DNA from: Tanypteryx hageni
Taxonomy: Eukaryota; Arthropoda; Insecta; Odonata; Petaluridae
DNA: 64,000 nt
Direction of reading: 5' to 3'
NCBI GenBank assembly: GCA_028673005.1
Contig: CM054116.1
Span: 147,867,173 to 147,931,172, forward strand
Below, one piece after another: positions 22,822-32,940 of the stretch. The notes below the pieces were generated by a model that saw only the letters and a program-made list of their open reading frames with translations, did no database searches and was not told the DNA's origin. Numbering within the stretch: the stretch's first letter is position 1; each line of letters begins with the position of its first letter. A program made the position numbers and the translations under genes.

Positions 22822-24097
22822 CCGCTTCCCTGATTACCCCGACTATACTCGGATTGAGGCGAGGGTCAAATTCTGACAAGCCCGAGTATACTCGGGCCGC
22901 TGTATTTTTTCTTTCATTTAGAAATGCAACTGAGTTTTTTCGATCCTTCATAGTAGTTTACGTTCCGACTGTTAGAGGTCACTCAGAGAGACAGATTAGA
23001 TTTCTCGGAGGGTTTCTCAAAGCAGGTTCTTTGAAATATCGGAGTACTGAACTCACACGGTCATTTGCACCGCTGATGCCAAAATTTCTCTTTACAACCC
23101 AGTTGCTTCAATTGCTACTCCAGATGTTCTTTGTCCTACCAAGGACACTTTCCATTGCTAGGTCATTCACTCTGAGAGGGTTTTCCCCACCCACCCTTTC
23201 TTTCCATTGCTAGGTCAATCGACCTGAGAGGGTTTTGCCCACCCACTCTTTCGTTCCTCGATTCCTGAAAGGTCCTTTGCCTCCCCTCCTTGGTGATGCC
23301 CCTCGAGATAAGTATGCACCCTTTAGGATCGGCCTTTCGAAGACATTTTCGGGCCAGTTATTCGTATAGCTTTCGAGTGAATACGTCTAGCAGTTTTCCT
23401 TCTGTTTGTGCTGCGTAGCATTTTTATTTTTTTCTTGTTTTTGTTGTTATATTCTGTTACCTTGTTACTACTACTGAAAAGAAGAAGAACCCCACGAAGC
23501 AGTGTGCATTGTGGACGAAAGCGAGATGCCCGGGGAAAGCGGATAAGGAAAGAGAGCCATTTCTACTGTGCGACGTGTAATGTTTCGTTATGCATGGTGC
23601 CGTGTTTTAGAATTTATCATTCAAGTTCAAATGTATAAATGTTGTATATTTTGTATACAGTTTATTTGTTACATATGTGAATTAGTTATGTTTAATATTT
23701 AGTACTTTTTTACCTATTATTAGTTATTTTTTATTGTATATTATTTTATTGTTTCATGTTTATTACGTAAGTGTATATATAATTTACACCATATATATGT
23801 ATTTTTTATTGCATAGAAATGTTTTATGTTGCATATAAGTACGTTTTATACATAAGTTTTTCTTAATTTTGTAGTTTGCACCAAAGAAATGTAACTTTTA
23901 AATATGAATCGAGTTCAAGTACCTCGTATTTATCAATAATATAAAAATTTTAAAGTTCGATAACATTTTTATTAAAATTTACTGTTAAAAAATGAATGCA
24001 TTTCTTTAATTGTATCATTATGATTTTTTCGAAATTGCAATAAAAAAGTATGACTTTTTTTAGATCCTATATTGTAAAAAAATCATCAGGGAAGCGG
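22822..24097 (+). mobile_element. piggyBac element, 1.28 kb, internally deleted
   Basis: TTAA (22818-22821) precedes CCGCTTCCCTGAT, and the exact inverse ATCAGGGAAGCGG precedes TTAA (24098-24101): a 13-bp perfect terminal repeat with the piggyBac target site. The left end also has an imperfect hairpin built on CCCGACTATACTCGG and CCCGAGTATACTCGGG. A 52-bp segment is duplicated in tandem at 23151-23254. Inside, only the C-terminal cysteine-rich part of a transposase is left (23461-23638). Confidence 0.9.
23461..23638 (+). pseudogene. piggyBac transposase, C-terminal cysteine-rich domain
   Basis: The frame ends RKRDARGKRIRKESHFYCAT, then CNVSLCMVPCFRIYHSSSNV and TAA at 23636-23638. ESHFYC..CNVSLC..PCFR.YH is the standard end of piggyBac transposases, and its position just upstream of the right terminus fits. 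The expected first Cys pair is partly in another frame (near 23495-23515). An autonomous partner would be needed for movement. Confidence 0.8.
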
Positions 24098-24600
24098 TTA
24101 ATTTAACTGAGGAGAACATTTCTATAAATGCGTCTTTCACCCTCTACAAAGGTTGTTTTTTCTTCAAGCAATACTTGCCACTAAAAGCCTCAAAATTTAG
24201 AATCAAAATTTTTGAACTGTGCCAATCTAGTACATACTGGCTATTTGTGGTAATTTCTGGTATACATAGATAAATATGATGTATTGGAGTTTTCACTTTA
24301 CTTACTATATAGGATTAGGAATACATACATATGAAACAAAGTGTAGAACACCTCAAGCAGTTCATCGCAACTAAAAATCTCACAGAAAAATGCACCAAGT
24401 TGATTGTCGTCATGCAAAGCAGAGCACAGTACACTGTGTTTCTATGAAGATAAACCTACATGTTGAATTTTCATGCTTGGTTATTTAAAGCTTACACTCA
24501 AGATTGCTGTTCTTTAGCATTTAAGCTGCTCTAATGAGGAAAGGAGTGAGTAAGTTGGACTATTAAGGAAAGTTCAGAAAACCACCAAACCAAACCAAAA

Positions 24601-24647
24601 TAGTGTGGTAACTCAATTTGTGGTCATGACTGAGGGGTTAAGAACCG
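24601..24647. mobile_element. Possible right end of a hAT element
   Basis: Reversed, the sequence reads CAGCGGTTCTTAACCCCTCA, a common form of hAT terminus. No matching left end or 8-bp duplication was found, so only the terminus is proposed. Confidence 0.35.
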
Positions 24648-24729
24648 CTGACTTAAGCATAACAATGTTACTTCTAAAAACCATCCACTAATTTTAAATC
24701 ATATAAGTGAAAAGTGTAAATTTAACAAC

Positions 24730-24933
24730 CTCTTTCACTTTCTTGTGCCATTTTCTAAATGCATGATTGCCAAATCGTTGTGGCTGGTCAATTGGAGGAG
24801 TTTCATCTATCCATTGATCTAATTTATCTAACAAGGCCACCATCCCCTTGGTCACTGGGCCTTCATGGCAAGCACAGCTAATAGCCTTGCCTTCAACAGC
24901 CTCATTCATTGCCAAAACAAACCCCACATATTC
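24730..24933 (-). CDS. PTPA: PTPA (PP2A activator), coding exon 3
   Basis: This 204-nt minus-strand exon begins after TTTTCTTTGCAG (acceptor at 24934-24935) and ends before GTTGTT (24729 downward), encoding exactly 68 residues in phase 0. It opens EYVGFVLAMNEAVEGK and contains MVALLDKLDQWIDETPPIDQ and PQRFGNHAFRKW. The block LD.WIDETPP.DQP.RFGN.A.R.W is highly conserved in PTPA and forms part of the helical core that binds PP2A and nucleotide. It joins in phase to exon 2 (..SEAYC then EYVGF, matching SQAYADYIGF of mammalian PTPA) and to exon 4. Purifying selection is evident amid decayed repeats. The donor is a non-standard GAG|GTTGTT but is the only one that keeps family spacing. Confidence 0.95.
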
Positions 24934-25565
24934 CTGCAAAGAAAAGTTCAAAAATGAGAAGTATTACTCTTAATCACATAGTATCAATAAATAATATTGA
25001 CAAGTAATGAAAGATATGGCAATTTCGTTTCAGTAATTCCTGTTTAATAGCAATATAAAATGAACCCAGAGGTGGGATGGGTCTAAGACACCCATTTAAT
25101 TTTTGTTTCTTTGATGAAAATTAGATGCTAAAATCTGCATCGCTACTACTCACAAGGAGAGGCTACAACCTTTGGGTTACAGATTTTGATAAAACACGAC
25201 CAAGTGATTTTATATTTTCCAAAATCTGATGTGGCCACCACATGACATTCTCCATACCTGTAATATTTCTAAAAATTCCAAATAGGTTACATAATAATAA
25301 ATATTTTAAGAAACTGAGAAAATTTTAGTTTAAAAAAAAAACAGAAATAAACTCAAACTATAGCATTCTGATATTGGATATAGCAACAAAGCTCCAACAA
25401 TTAAGAAAAGAAAAGGGAGTGTTACTAAGATGTAACTAAGCATCAATTGTTAAAAATAGTCGTTGGTAGGTGGCGTGATGGTGGCAGCTAAAAATATAAG
25501 ATATCTCTTAAACAATGTATTATATGGAAAAATGTTTCAAACAAAGGTTGTAGAAAATTAAATCA

Positions 25566-25870
25566 TTGGGCGTATATGATCAGTAGTTTTTATGAAAATT
25601 GCATTTCAAGTCCGCAATTTTGCGACATGCGTGATAAAGTCTCTTTCACCACGAAAAAGGAAAACAGGAATAATAAAAAAGCGAGGGGAAAAATAGTGAT
25701 CAAAACTGGGAGTAAACTCCGGACCTTGGAATTGCTAGCCCAGCTCCATAGCATTAGGATACAGATTACGATGAAGAACCCTGCCGTCGTAAGAGACTTT
25801 ATCACGCGCGTTGCAAAATTGCAAACTTTAAACGCAATTCGCGTAAAAACTACTGATCATAAACGCCCAA
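25566..25870. mobile_element. MITE with ~80-bp terminal inverted repeats and tRNA-like interior
   Basis: The left arm (25566-25645) begins TTGGGCGTATATGATCAGTA and the right arm (25789-25870), reversed, begins TTGGGCGTTTATGATCAGTA. The arms stay alignable over about 80 bp through GATAAAGTCTCT. The interior on the minus strand holds AATGCTATGGAGCTGGGCTA and GGTCCGGAGTTTACTCC, which resemble polymerase III boxes. I found no clear target duplication. The superfamily is unknown to me. Confidence 0.65.
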
Positions 25871-25874
25871 AAGG

Positions 25875-26640
25875 AGGGTTGGTTGTGATCCTGGCATCTA
25901 GCGCTACGTACCTACCAAGTTTCAGCAAAATCCGTGACCCCACATACGGGTCCTCCCCTTGTCCGAGTTGAAGTTAAAAAAATCAGCGTCGAAAATATGC
26001 AAAAATATCCTTAGGCTTCATTGTCAAATTGTTGATAAGAACAGGTGTAGGCCTGGGTTCAATCCCAAGTGACATTTTTTTTCAAATTATCCAAATGCTA
26101 TTTGAAAATTAATATTCTCTGGTAAAAAGACACTATAATTTTTATTTGGAGGTAATGAATGCAGAAACATATAATAGGAGAATTTTAAATATTGCAGTCA
26201 ATGAAACAATGGTTCATAGCAGGAAGGTACCAATAAATATACTTCTGCATAAAAAATCTTGTTTTAATATATATTTCCTTCAAATAAAAATTATAGAGCA
26301 TCAAATGGTCATACGCAAGTTTTTTTACTTGTTCACTTACTAGAACGTATAATTTTCCTTTAGGTTTTTGTTATACACAATAACACATTTGACAATATTT
26401 TCCCAAAGCAGTAATTGAATATTGTACAATGTACGAGTGTGTTTCTTTATTAATGTCTCCAAAGTTAACTTGCGTGTTTTTTTCATCAGCAGGAGTTAAC
26501 ATATCTAAAATACCCTCAAGTCTCATGTATAACGTGCACCACATACTGAGCCCATGCTCCAAGAGTATCCGAATTCTCATATGCAATGCGCACTCATAAC
26601 ACATAGCATCAACTAAGGAGAATTTCCATGAAATTATTTC
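25875..26640. other. PTPA intron 2, no firm feature; tRNA B-box-like word near 26050
   Basis: GCCTGGGTTCAATCCCAAG at about 26049-26067 looks like another T-arm/B-box remnant followed by a T-run. Otherwise AT-rich intron. Around 26651, GGTGGGCAATCCTCAACTTG may be a hAT left end with no partner. Confidence 0.4.
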
Positions 26641-26773
26641 CTATAAAGCAATGGTGGGCAATCCTCAACTTGAGGACTGCACCCGGCCCTTAAGGACATT
26701 GTATCTGGCTTGCAAAACTAGAGAAAACAATACATTAAATTTCTTACTAAAAATTTAATTATCTTTATATATA

Positions 26774-27498
26774 CCATATTTTCTGGTCTATAACGCGCGC
26801 ATTATCTATACAAAAAATATAAAAATCGGGAAAAAACATCATGCGCATTATACAACGGAAAATAAAATAAATTGTTCCTCCTCATGAAACGGAATCCCCA
26901 GGAAGGATACGCTATCAAGCCCACGATGTCCATCTCTTGAGCAATGCATTTCGCTTGCAATAAGACCCTTGTTGTTGAAATCCTAATGCCTTTTGCCCTT
27001 TCTCGTATCACCCACTCATACAATTCTTCCTCGAGTTCTGGCCAAAAGCATTTTCTAAAACGCATTGCTCGTTTTATCCGATGCAACCTTTTCAGCACCA
27101 ATTCGCCTTTACGCCATTCTCGTACACTTGATTCCCCTACGTTAAACTTTCTTCCAGCCTCATGATTTCCTTTTTCTATAGCGAATTTTCGACTTCTAAT
27201 TTAAACTGCGAAGTGTATGATTTTCGCTTTCGCATATTTTCGTTTTCCATGGTAAATTAAAAACTTTTTCAATACCGACGCCAAGCTAATTCAAGACTCC
27301 ATAATACCATGTGGTGTACAGTGAAAACAACTGAATAACGGAAAGCCACAGCAAATTTTAATTGATTCATTTTTTTCAGGAAGCGCTTGTTTCAAATCGA
27401 TTTTTTTTACTGCGTGTTATCTATACATTTGTACCAGGTTTGAAGAAAATCACTTGCGCGTTATCTATAAGGTGCGCGTTATAGACCAGAAAATACGG
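26774..27498 (-). mobile_element. Pogo-family element, 725 bp, internally deleted
   Basis: CCATATTTTCTGGTCTATAA at the left and, reversed, CCGTATTTTCTGGTCTATAA at the right are flanked by TA on both sides (26772-26773, 27499-27500). The inverted repeat continues through the GCGCGC / GCGCAC words, and related words TTATCTATA recur just inside both ends. Only the DNA-binding half of the transposase remains (next entry). A pogo-type element distinct in sequence from the other pogo/Tigger families in this window. Confidence 0.88.
26872..27250 (-). pseudogene. Pogo transposase DNA-binding region (HTH + Tc5/CENP-B-type HTH)
   Basis: An ATG at 27250 starts MENENMRKRKSYTSQFKLEV, the typical beginning of this pogo group. 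After a disturbed stretch, the frame beginning near 27101 reads MVLKRLHRIKRAMRFRKCFW, PELEEELYEWVIRERAKGIR and ISTTRVLLQAKCIAQEMDI, ending WGFRFMRRNNL. WPELE..L..WV...R..G...ST..I...A..IA, then W..RFM.R..L, is the Tc5/CENP-B-type HTH. The DDE domain is deleted. Frameshifts make it inactive. Confidence 0.8.
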
Positions 27499-27504
27499 TA
27501 GTTA

Positions 27505-27665
27505 CTCAATGTCTGTCCATCTGTCCCCCCTTTTATCTCTTGAACAGTTTCTCATAGAGAAATGCTGTAAATGCCATTTTGTTTCTGCCAACTAGGAGAC
27601 CCCGGGAAAAATATTCTTGTTTATGGAAGTGTCCCAGATTTGACTCTGGGAGACGATTATATTTT
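27505..27665 (+). repeat. Second copy of the TGTCTGTCC-type repeat with tRNA-like end
   Basis: GTCTGTCCATCTGTCCCCCC, then CTCTTGAACAG, later GGAAGTGTCCCAGATTTGAC folding with CTGGGAG as a T-arm. The order of parts matches 10862-11035. Family membership is inferred from this shared layout. Confidence 0.45.
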
Positions 27666-27753
27666 TCCATATGTTTACACAGGAGTTTCGATTTTTCAAG
27701 GTGCAAGGTTTATTTCTTTCATTCATTAAAATACGTAAATATGGACCGAATTT

Positions 27754-27925
27754 GGATGCATGGTTTTCGGTGAACCACCGCATGTGCTGACTTTAATGGA
27801 GAACAGTTTTGTTCCCATTCCAGGGAACATCTTCACTTCGACCTGAAGATGTTCCCTGGAATGGGAACGAAACTGTTGTCCATTAAAGTCAGCACATGCG
27901 GTGGTTCACTGAAAACCATGCATCC
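27754..27925. repeat. 172-bp palindrome with hammerhead-like motif in each arm
   Basis: GGATGCATGG at 27754 mirrors CCATGCATCC at 27925, and the arms match almost base for base towards the centre CATCTTCA-CTTCGACC-TGAAGATG. The arms also contain CCCATTCCAGGGAACATC and its inverse. This is the same arrangement as the palindrome at 55301-55537, so I infer a head-to-head pair of Penelope-like terminal repeats with no coding part left. Confidence 0.8.
27839..27885 (+). ncRNA. Hammerhead-like motif in the 27.8-kb palindrome
   Basis: CTGAAGAT (27843-27850) is followed by the hairpin GTTCCC-TGGAAT-GGGAAC, GAAA (27869-27872), then CTGTTGTC that can form the short stem III with a cleavable C. The mirror-image copy is on the minus strand at about 27836-27790, with slightly altered bases (TTTTG in place of TTTCG opposite GAAA). 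It has the same extra U before stem II as the other copies in this window. Confidence 0.5.
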
Positions 27926-28620
27926 AGTCATCAAACACCGCCAAAGCCTTTGCTGCAATGGACCGAATTTCTCCGTTTTTGCTTTGTTCAACAGCAAAAA
28001 CTACAAAATATCTTAGTCTGCGACGTTTAGATGTTACATGGAATAATTTCTCAGAAACGTGCATTTCTTTTTGAAATTTTATGGCTTTTTCGTACTCTTT
28101 CCGGGTTTTGCCAAGGTGACCTGCATTGCTGCCTCCGATTGAATTAGCATCTATTAAGCCTTCAAATAGACAAAAGAATTGCGTTATTCACTTCGTGCTG
28201 TATCAAAATTATAGTTGTAGTAATGTCAAACTTAATAGATTGCAACATTAATAATTCAAGATTATTATTATTCAGTAAACTGCGTGTGGGCTGTGGGCAT
28301 TTTAAACGACTGACCAAAAGAAAAAATCTTCTTTCTTTATTTCAATACTGGAATGTATTCATATGGGAGAGAATTAAAACTGCACACATAAATTATAAAA
28401 ACAACATGACATTCAAAATATGTTTTCTAATTTTATAAGGAGAAATTGGCTATTATTACTTTTAAATGTGCAGATTTCTGACTTCACAAAAGTTTTTGCG
28501 GGTACCACTAATTATAATACAAAATATGTCTAATAAATCTTTTCTGCATGTGTCAACGACAAGAAATTATTACAGGACATTGGGCCCCTTCTAGAATAAT
28601 TATAATAAGGGTGTCGTAGC
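27926..28620. other. PTPA intron 2, no recognisable feature
   Basis: AT-rich intron between the palindrome and the pogo DDE fragment. No ORF or element end recognised. Confidence 0.5.
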
Positions 28621-28629
28621 TTGCATTAA

Positions 28630-28885
28630 TTCTAAAGGATGGATGAACTGTGAAACACTTAAAACATGGCTAAACAAGATATGGGGAAAAGGAAAGGCTC
28701 ATTCTTTAAACCAAAACTATTACTTACAATGGATTCAGCTCAACCCCACATTGCTAATGATTCAAAGGAGTTAGAGAAAAAACATTTCAATTTAGGAATT
28801 ATTCCCAGAGGTCTGACCAAGATCAAATCCAACCACTGGATATTTCAGTGAACAATTCCTTTACATCAAAAATAAGAAGTGGGGT
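28630..28885 (+). pseudogene. Pogo-type DDE transposase, catalytic-domain fragment
   Basis: The frame reads GWMNCETLKTWLNKIWGKGK, then KPKLLLTMDSAQPHIANDSK, HFNLGIIPRGLTK. After a small frameshift it continues IQPLDISVNNSFTSK to a stop near 28885. GWM...T...W, LL.MDSA..H (second catalytic Asp) and IP.GLTK..QPLDISVN (around the third) are signature blocks of pogo/POGK-like DDE domains. Both flanking parts are missing. It meets a minus-strand frame at about 28885. Confidence 0.75.
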
Positions 28886-28889
28886 GAAA

Positions 28890-29132
28890 TAGAACGACCT
28901 GTAAACCATCATCGCCAGAATAAGGTAATTGCCGAACACTATCTGCGCATGCTCCCCACACGTTTGAACCTCTGACGATATTATCACTATGTTCTTCAGA
29001 AGATGATTCTTCTGTGCTGTCCTCTCCTGAAGATAGCAAATGAATCTCTTCACCCAAATCTGACAGTTTATATGAATCTTCAGATTCAGAAAAACTAGAC
29101 ATTGCAAAGTCTGAATCACCCATTGGTTCCAC
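28890..29132 (-). pseudogene. Acidic Ser/Glu-rich N-terminus, possibly of a piggyBac transposase
   Basis: An ATG at 29132 opens MEPMGDSDFAMSSFSESEDS, then LSSGEDSTEESSSEEHSDNI. Acidic, serine-rich N-termini of this type precede the catalytic domain of many piggyBac transposases (compare 31709-31944 here). No conserved motif follows before it collides with the pogo fragment, so the assignment is weak. Confidence 0.3.
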
Positions 29133-29169
29133 TGACGTTGATTTTTTGTATATGAATTATTTCCCAAGA

Positions 29170-30310
29170 TTCAATATTTCAAACTGAACACAATGTCACT
29201 CGTACAAAAGCCAGAACAAAAATATCACTAGCTGAAAATTTCCTAGAATAATATAGGTAGAGGAAGTGGAAGGGAGAGCGAAAACTTGGCCAATGAGAAA
29301 GTAAGAAAATCTGCAAGCAAAAGAATTTATTGCATTTTCGAAAAAAGGGCTATGCAGCAGAAGCCGCCTCTAGGCAATAAACCTCAGTCAACGTCTCTTG
29401 CAGTGGCTCAAATTGAGTGGTGAAAGACTCCCCCACCCATGCATGTGCTAGGGAAGCGGTGCTACGGAAAGAGAAAAACAACAAGTGTTGCATTTTTTCA
29501 TGGATGTGCCACTGGTGTGCCATGACATATAGTATATAAATTGTTTTACGACGTACCATATACAGTGGTCTCAAAACCCGCATTGGTAGGGGGTGTAGGA
29601 GGCCGCACCGCACATGCTCACGGGTGATGCAGCTGGATCACAAAGATACTGTGAGACATTCCAGAAACTACCGAATTCATATGTACAAAATAAAGGAGGC
29701 ATTTTGCTTTTTCAAATGTTGTCTAAATAATAGCCAGTATTATAGAGTGCGATTTCCCGGATGTATTTTTACAAATATACATATTTGTAAAGAAAAACGT
29801 CCAGGAAATATATTTTTGCGAATTTTAATACCAAATAATTATACTAAAAAAGTTCTCTGTTCAATAACTATAATGACTTTTTCGAAAAATATTTTCGTAG
29901 AAACTTCGTTGGAAATAGAATGTTATGCTGCTAAACAATATTAGTTATTCTACGTGAATCACGAGCTTTAGATAAATGATAAGAGAGATAATAAACTCTT
30001 AGTAGATGCCATTTACTTGCTCTAGGAGTGCCAAGACATGTTTTTTGTAAAAAAAAACATTTTGAAACTTAAAAAATATAAATTTAAAAAAATCTTTTTT
30101 TAAATTTTACGCCCCTGGGGACGAACAGTAAAAATTCCTTACACCACGAATGTGTTAACGAATTTTTAATACCTTATTGCAAATTGAACAGAGTCCTTGC
30201 TATATGAAAAAAGAAATGCATGGTAAGAGGTAATATAAAAAAAGATACATTTCATTCCAGACTCCCTAACTGCATTGCACTTCTGGTCTCTTGCTTTCCC
30301 CAGTCAAGTG
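29170..30310. other. PTPA intron 2, no recognisable feature
   Basis: AT-rich sequence up to the left end of the composite piggyBac. Short open frames (29350-29613, 29624-29944) match nothing I recognise. Confidence 0.5.
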
Positions 30311-30494
30311 GTTAACCCTTCAGTAGGTGCGTGGTCTACAGTCATAGACCACACATCTATATTAGTATATTTCTTGTACAGACTTGTTTATGCATGCATC
30401 AATCTCAGAAGCTGATTACTAGACCTTGTTCTGACTAATTTGTTCATAGTGTTATTTTTCCATGCACCTAGATACGAAAAAGGCTTTTTGCATA

Positions 30495-30600
30495 CAGCAA
30501 TCCCTCGCATAACGACGTTAATTCATTCCATTAAAAAGCGTCATTATGTGAAATGTCGTTATGCAAATTACAAAAATTCATATGAACAATATTATATTGG
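30495..30600. mobile_element. Left end of a Tigger-like element, partner not found
   Basis: After TA (30493-30494) the sequence CAGCAATCCCTCGCATAACG is a classical Tigger terminus, followed by the repeated words CATTCCATTAAAAAGCGTCA and TGTCGTTATGCAAATTAC. No inverse copy is visible before the piggyBac coding block, so the element is truncated or its other end has decayed. Bases 30600-31700 are otherwise without recognisable content. Confidence 0.5.
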
Positions 30601-31708
30601 ATTAACTGGTACCTGGTTATTGGACTGTAAATTCACAAACAAAAAGGAAAGGCTACGCATTTGTACAATCACTCAATCTTTTATAATACATGATGAATTA
30701 ATTCCTGACCAACAATTAAAAAATATATAACAGACATTCAAAATATGCATTACAAATGGCAGAAAGGGATAAACTAAAGGCATGTCTGACAAAAGGCAAG
30801 TTGAAAAACGAACTAAGAACAAAACTTCCCAAAGCTTTTTTTAAACAAATCACCTCTTATGACGAGTGGTGGTCGCGTGAACATCATAGGCCTTACACTC
30901 AAATTTCGAGCTGTGGTCTCCATGCAACACCGACTACTTGAAGTGTTTGCATTCTTTTCCAAACTTGTTTTTGAAGTGTCAATATTGTCAAATGCAGCAT
31001 CTGGAGACTGGCTTGGGGGCGCAGATTATGCAAGAGATGGAGTCGAGAAGGTTCCCTTTTCTCCGAAGTGGGATTTTCCTGAGTCGCTGGGAATGTTCCA
31101 GAATCCAGGTCAAGGCCTTATAAGCAGCTGAGTGGGTCATTTTGGAACACTTGAAGTCACGGCAGATGAGCGATAAGGCAGTGGTTGAGCAGTGGACTTA
31201 TGCATCTGTGAACCTATCACATGAAAGTTGGGAGTTGAGGACAAGCCAGTGAATCTTCGTCTGAGGGAAGCCCACACTCTTCGAGAAATACGTAACAATA
31301 TGTAAGCATCCTTTGCAAGAGAAAGAATGGGGGAAATCCCTCTGGGATTTTTTTCTACTATTTAGAATTGCCCCATGGGGAGAATTTTTATCGAGAACGA
31401 TAGATGCGAACTTTTTCTCCAGTGTGGCAACACTGTGCATGAGAGCCTTATTGGTCTTGGTCAACTATTTCATGATCCATTCTTGTTTTGACGTCATGGT
31501 AGTTCGCATGTTCGTCTCCGGTTGGATCTTCCTCCCTTCCTCAATCAAAAGATTGCACCTCCTCAGATTACAGATAGACTTCCATACTCCAGAGTTGACG
31601 GGTTAAAAATAAATTTTCAAAGCAAATTTTAAAATAAATTTTTAATATATATAGTATATATTATATTCATTTTATTTTATTTTTAGTTACCAATATATTC
31701 AGAGCGCT

Positions 31709-32240
31709 ATGTCTGCCCCGAAAAGGCAATGCATTAAGCATACACGTGATCCAAATATTTCGATTCAATGGTTTGAAGAAATATCTAGTGAAGAAGAAAG
31801 ACCGGCAGAAGATGAAGATGAATGTGAAGAAGACACTGTTCATGAAAGCGATCATGATTCTATTTCTGAGCAAGAAGTATCGGAGGAAAAAAATGAAATT
31901 CAAGAAGCTATTGCTATTGCCTATGAACAAAGTGGAAGAAAGTAAGACCTAAACATTCCCATAACATTATAACGAATTTACCTGGGCCAAAAGCAAGTGC
32001 ACATGATGCAAAATCTGAAATCGAATGAGTGAAAAACAATTTTGGCTTCTTTTAAGGTGTTTACACTTTGATGATGTTAGAGATAGAAATCAAAAACAAG
32101 AAATTGATAAAATGGCTCTTATTAGAGAAATATTTGAAATTTTTGTCGCTAATTTTCAGAAATATTTTATTGCTAGTGAATACTTGAGAATAGATGAACA
32201 ACTTATAGGGTTTCAAGAATGTAGTAAGTTTAAGCAATAC
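31709..32240 (+). pseudogene. piggyBac transposase block 1 (acidic N-terminus to first catalytic Asp)
   Basis: MSAPKRQCIKHTRDPNISIQ starts at 31709, followed by an acidic run (SSEEERPAEDEDECEEDTVH). After a frameshift near 31940, TNLPGPKASAHDAKSEIE reads on. From 32025, MSEKQFWLLLRCLHFDDVRD, LIREIFEIFVANFQKYFIAS and EYLRIDEQLIGFQECSKF follow. RIDEQLIGF holds the first catalytic Asp of the DDD triad. Part of the insertion domain normally between these blocks is missing. Homology stops at FKQY (about 32240), where foreign sequence begins; it resumes at 36768. Confidence 0.85.
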
Positions 32241-32242
32241 AC

Positions 32243-32660
32243 CCACTCCCTGCTTTAACGCTGTCCCGATTAACGCTGAAAATACTTTAAATACCTTTTT
32301 CCGAATTGCGCTCGGGCATTCCACATTAACACTCTTCAAAATTTCTGGTGTAATTTACGAAGTTGACTGTGCAGCAGCTCTGCACATTTACAACACACAA
32401 GACGTCAGTATTTGCAGTTGCTTGATGGTTGTGTGTACACCTGTCGATGTTTTTGTAGGTCAAAATATAGTGAACTTTGTTTAAATTATATTTTCCCTTT
32501 AAATAAAAAGACCATGAGTGATATACGGTGGTCAGAGGAGAAAAAGAAGAAAAACTTAACTCTCTGGGTTAAATTAGAGGTTTTAAGGAGACTAAAAGCT
32601 GGACAGCACCAACATTTGTGTTTTTTGTTTATTGCTCCCTTTTCAATTGTTCAGTTTTAA
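32243..32660 (+). mobile_element. 5' fragment of a Tigger element inserted in piggyBac
   Basis: Immediately after the piggyBac break, after a TA, ACTCCCTGCTTTAACGCTGT and further TTAACGCTG words resemble a Tigger terminus. From the ATG at 32514, MSDIRWSEEKKKKNLTLWVK then LEVLRRLKAGQ is the beginning of a Tigger transposase (first helix of the HTH_psq domain). Nothing of the remaining transposase and no inverse terminus is found before the mariner at 32941, so this is a truncated copy. Confidence 0.6.
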
Positions 32661-32940
32661 AAAATGTAATACCAAGATATTTTAATTCTTCCTTTATTTG
32701 GTCTCATTCCATGTTCCTTCATTTATCAAGCACATGTGATAATTCTTTTATGAATCGATATTTCATTATCAAAACGTAGTAAGGTTTCGATCGTTTCGAG
32801 ATATGATTTTGTTTTTGTCTTATTGGTTGCCTTCTCTTAATTTAACAGTATCTTTAGTCATGATGCTTATGTAATTATGTTCCAATTTTCTTTGTTAATA
32901 AAATTGTGGCTGTATAGTGACTATTGCCTAACCCTGTATA

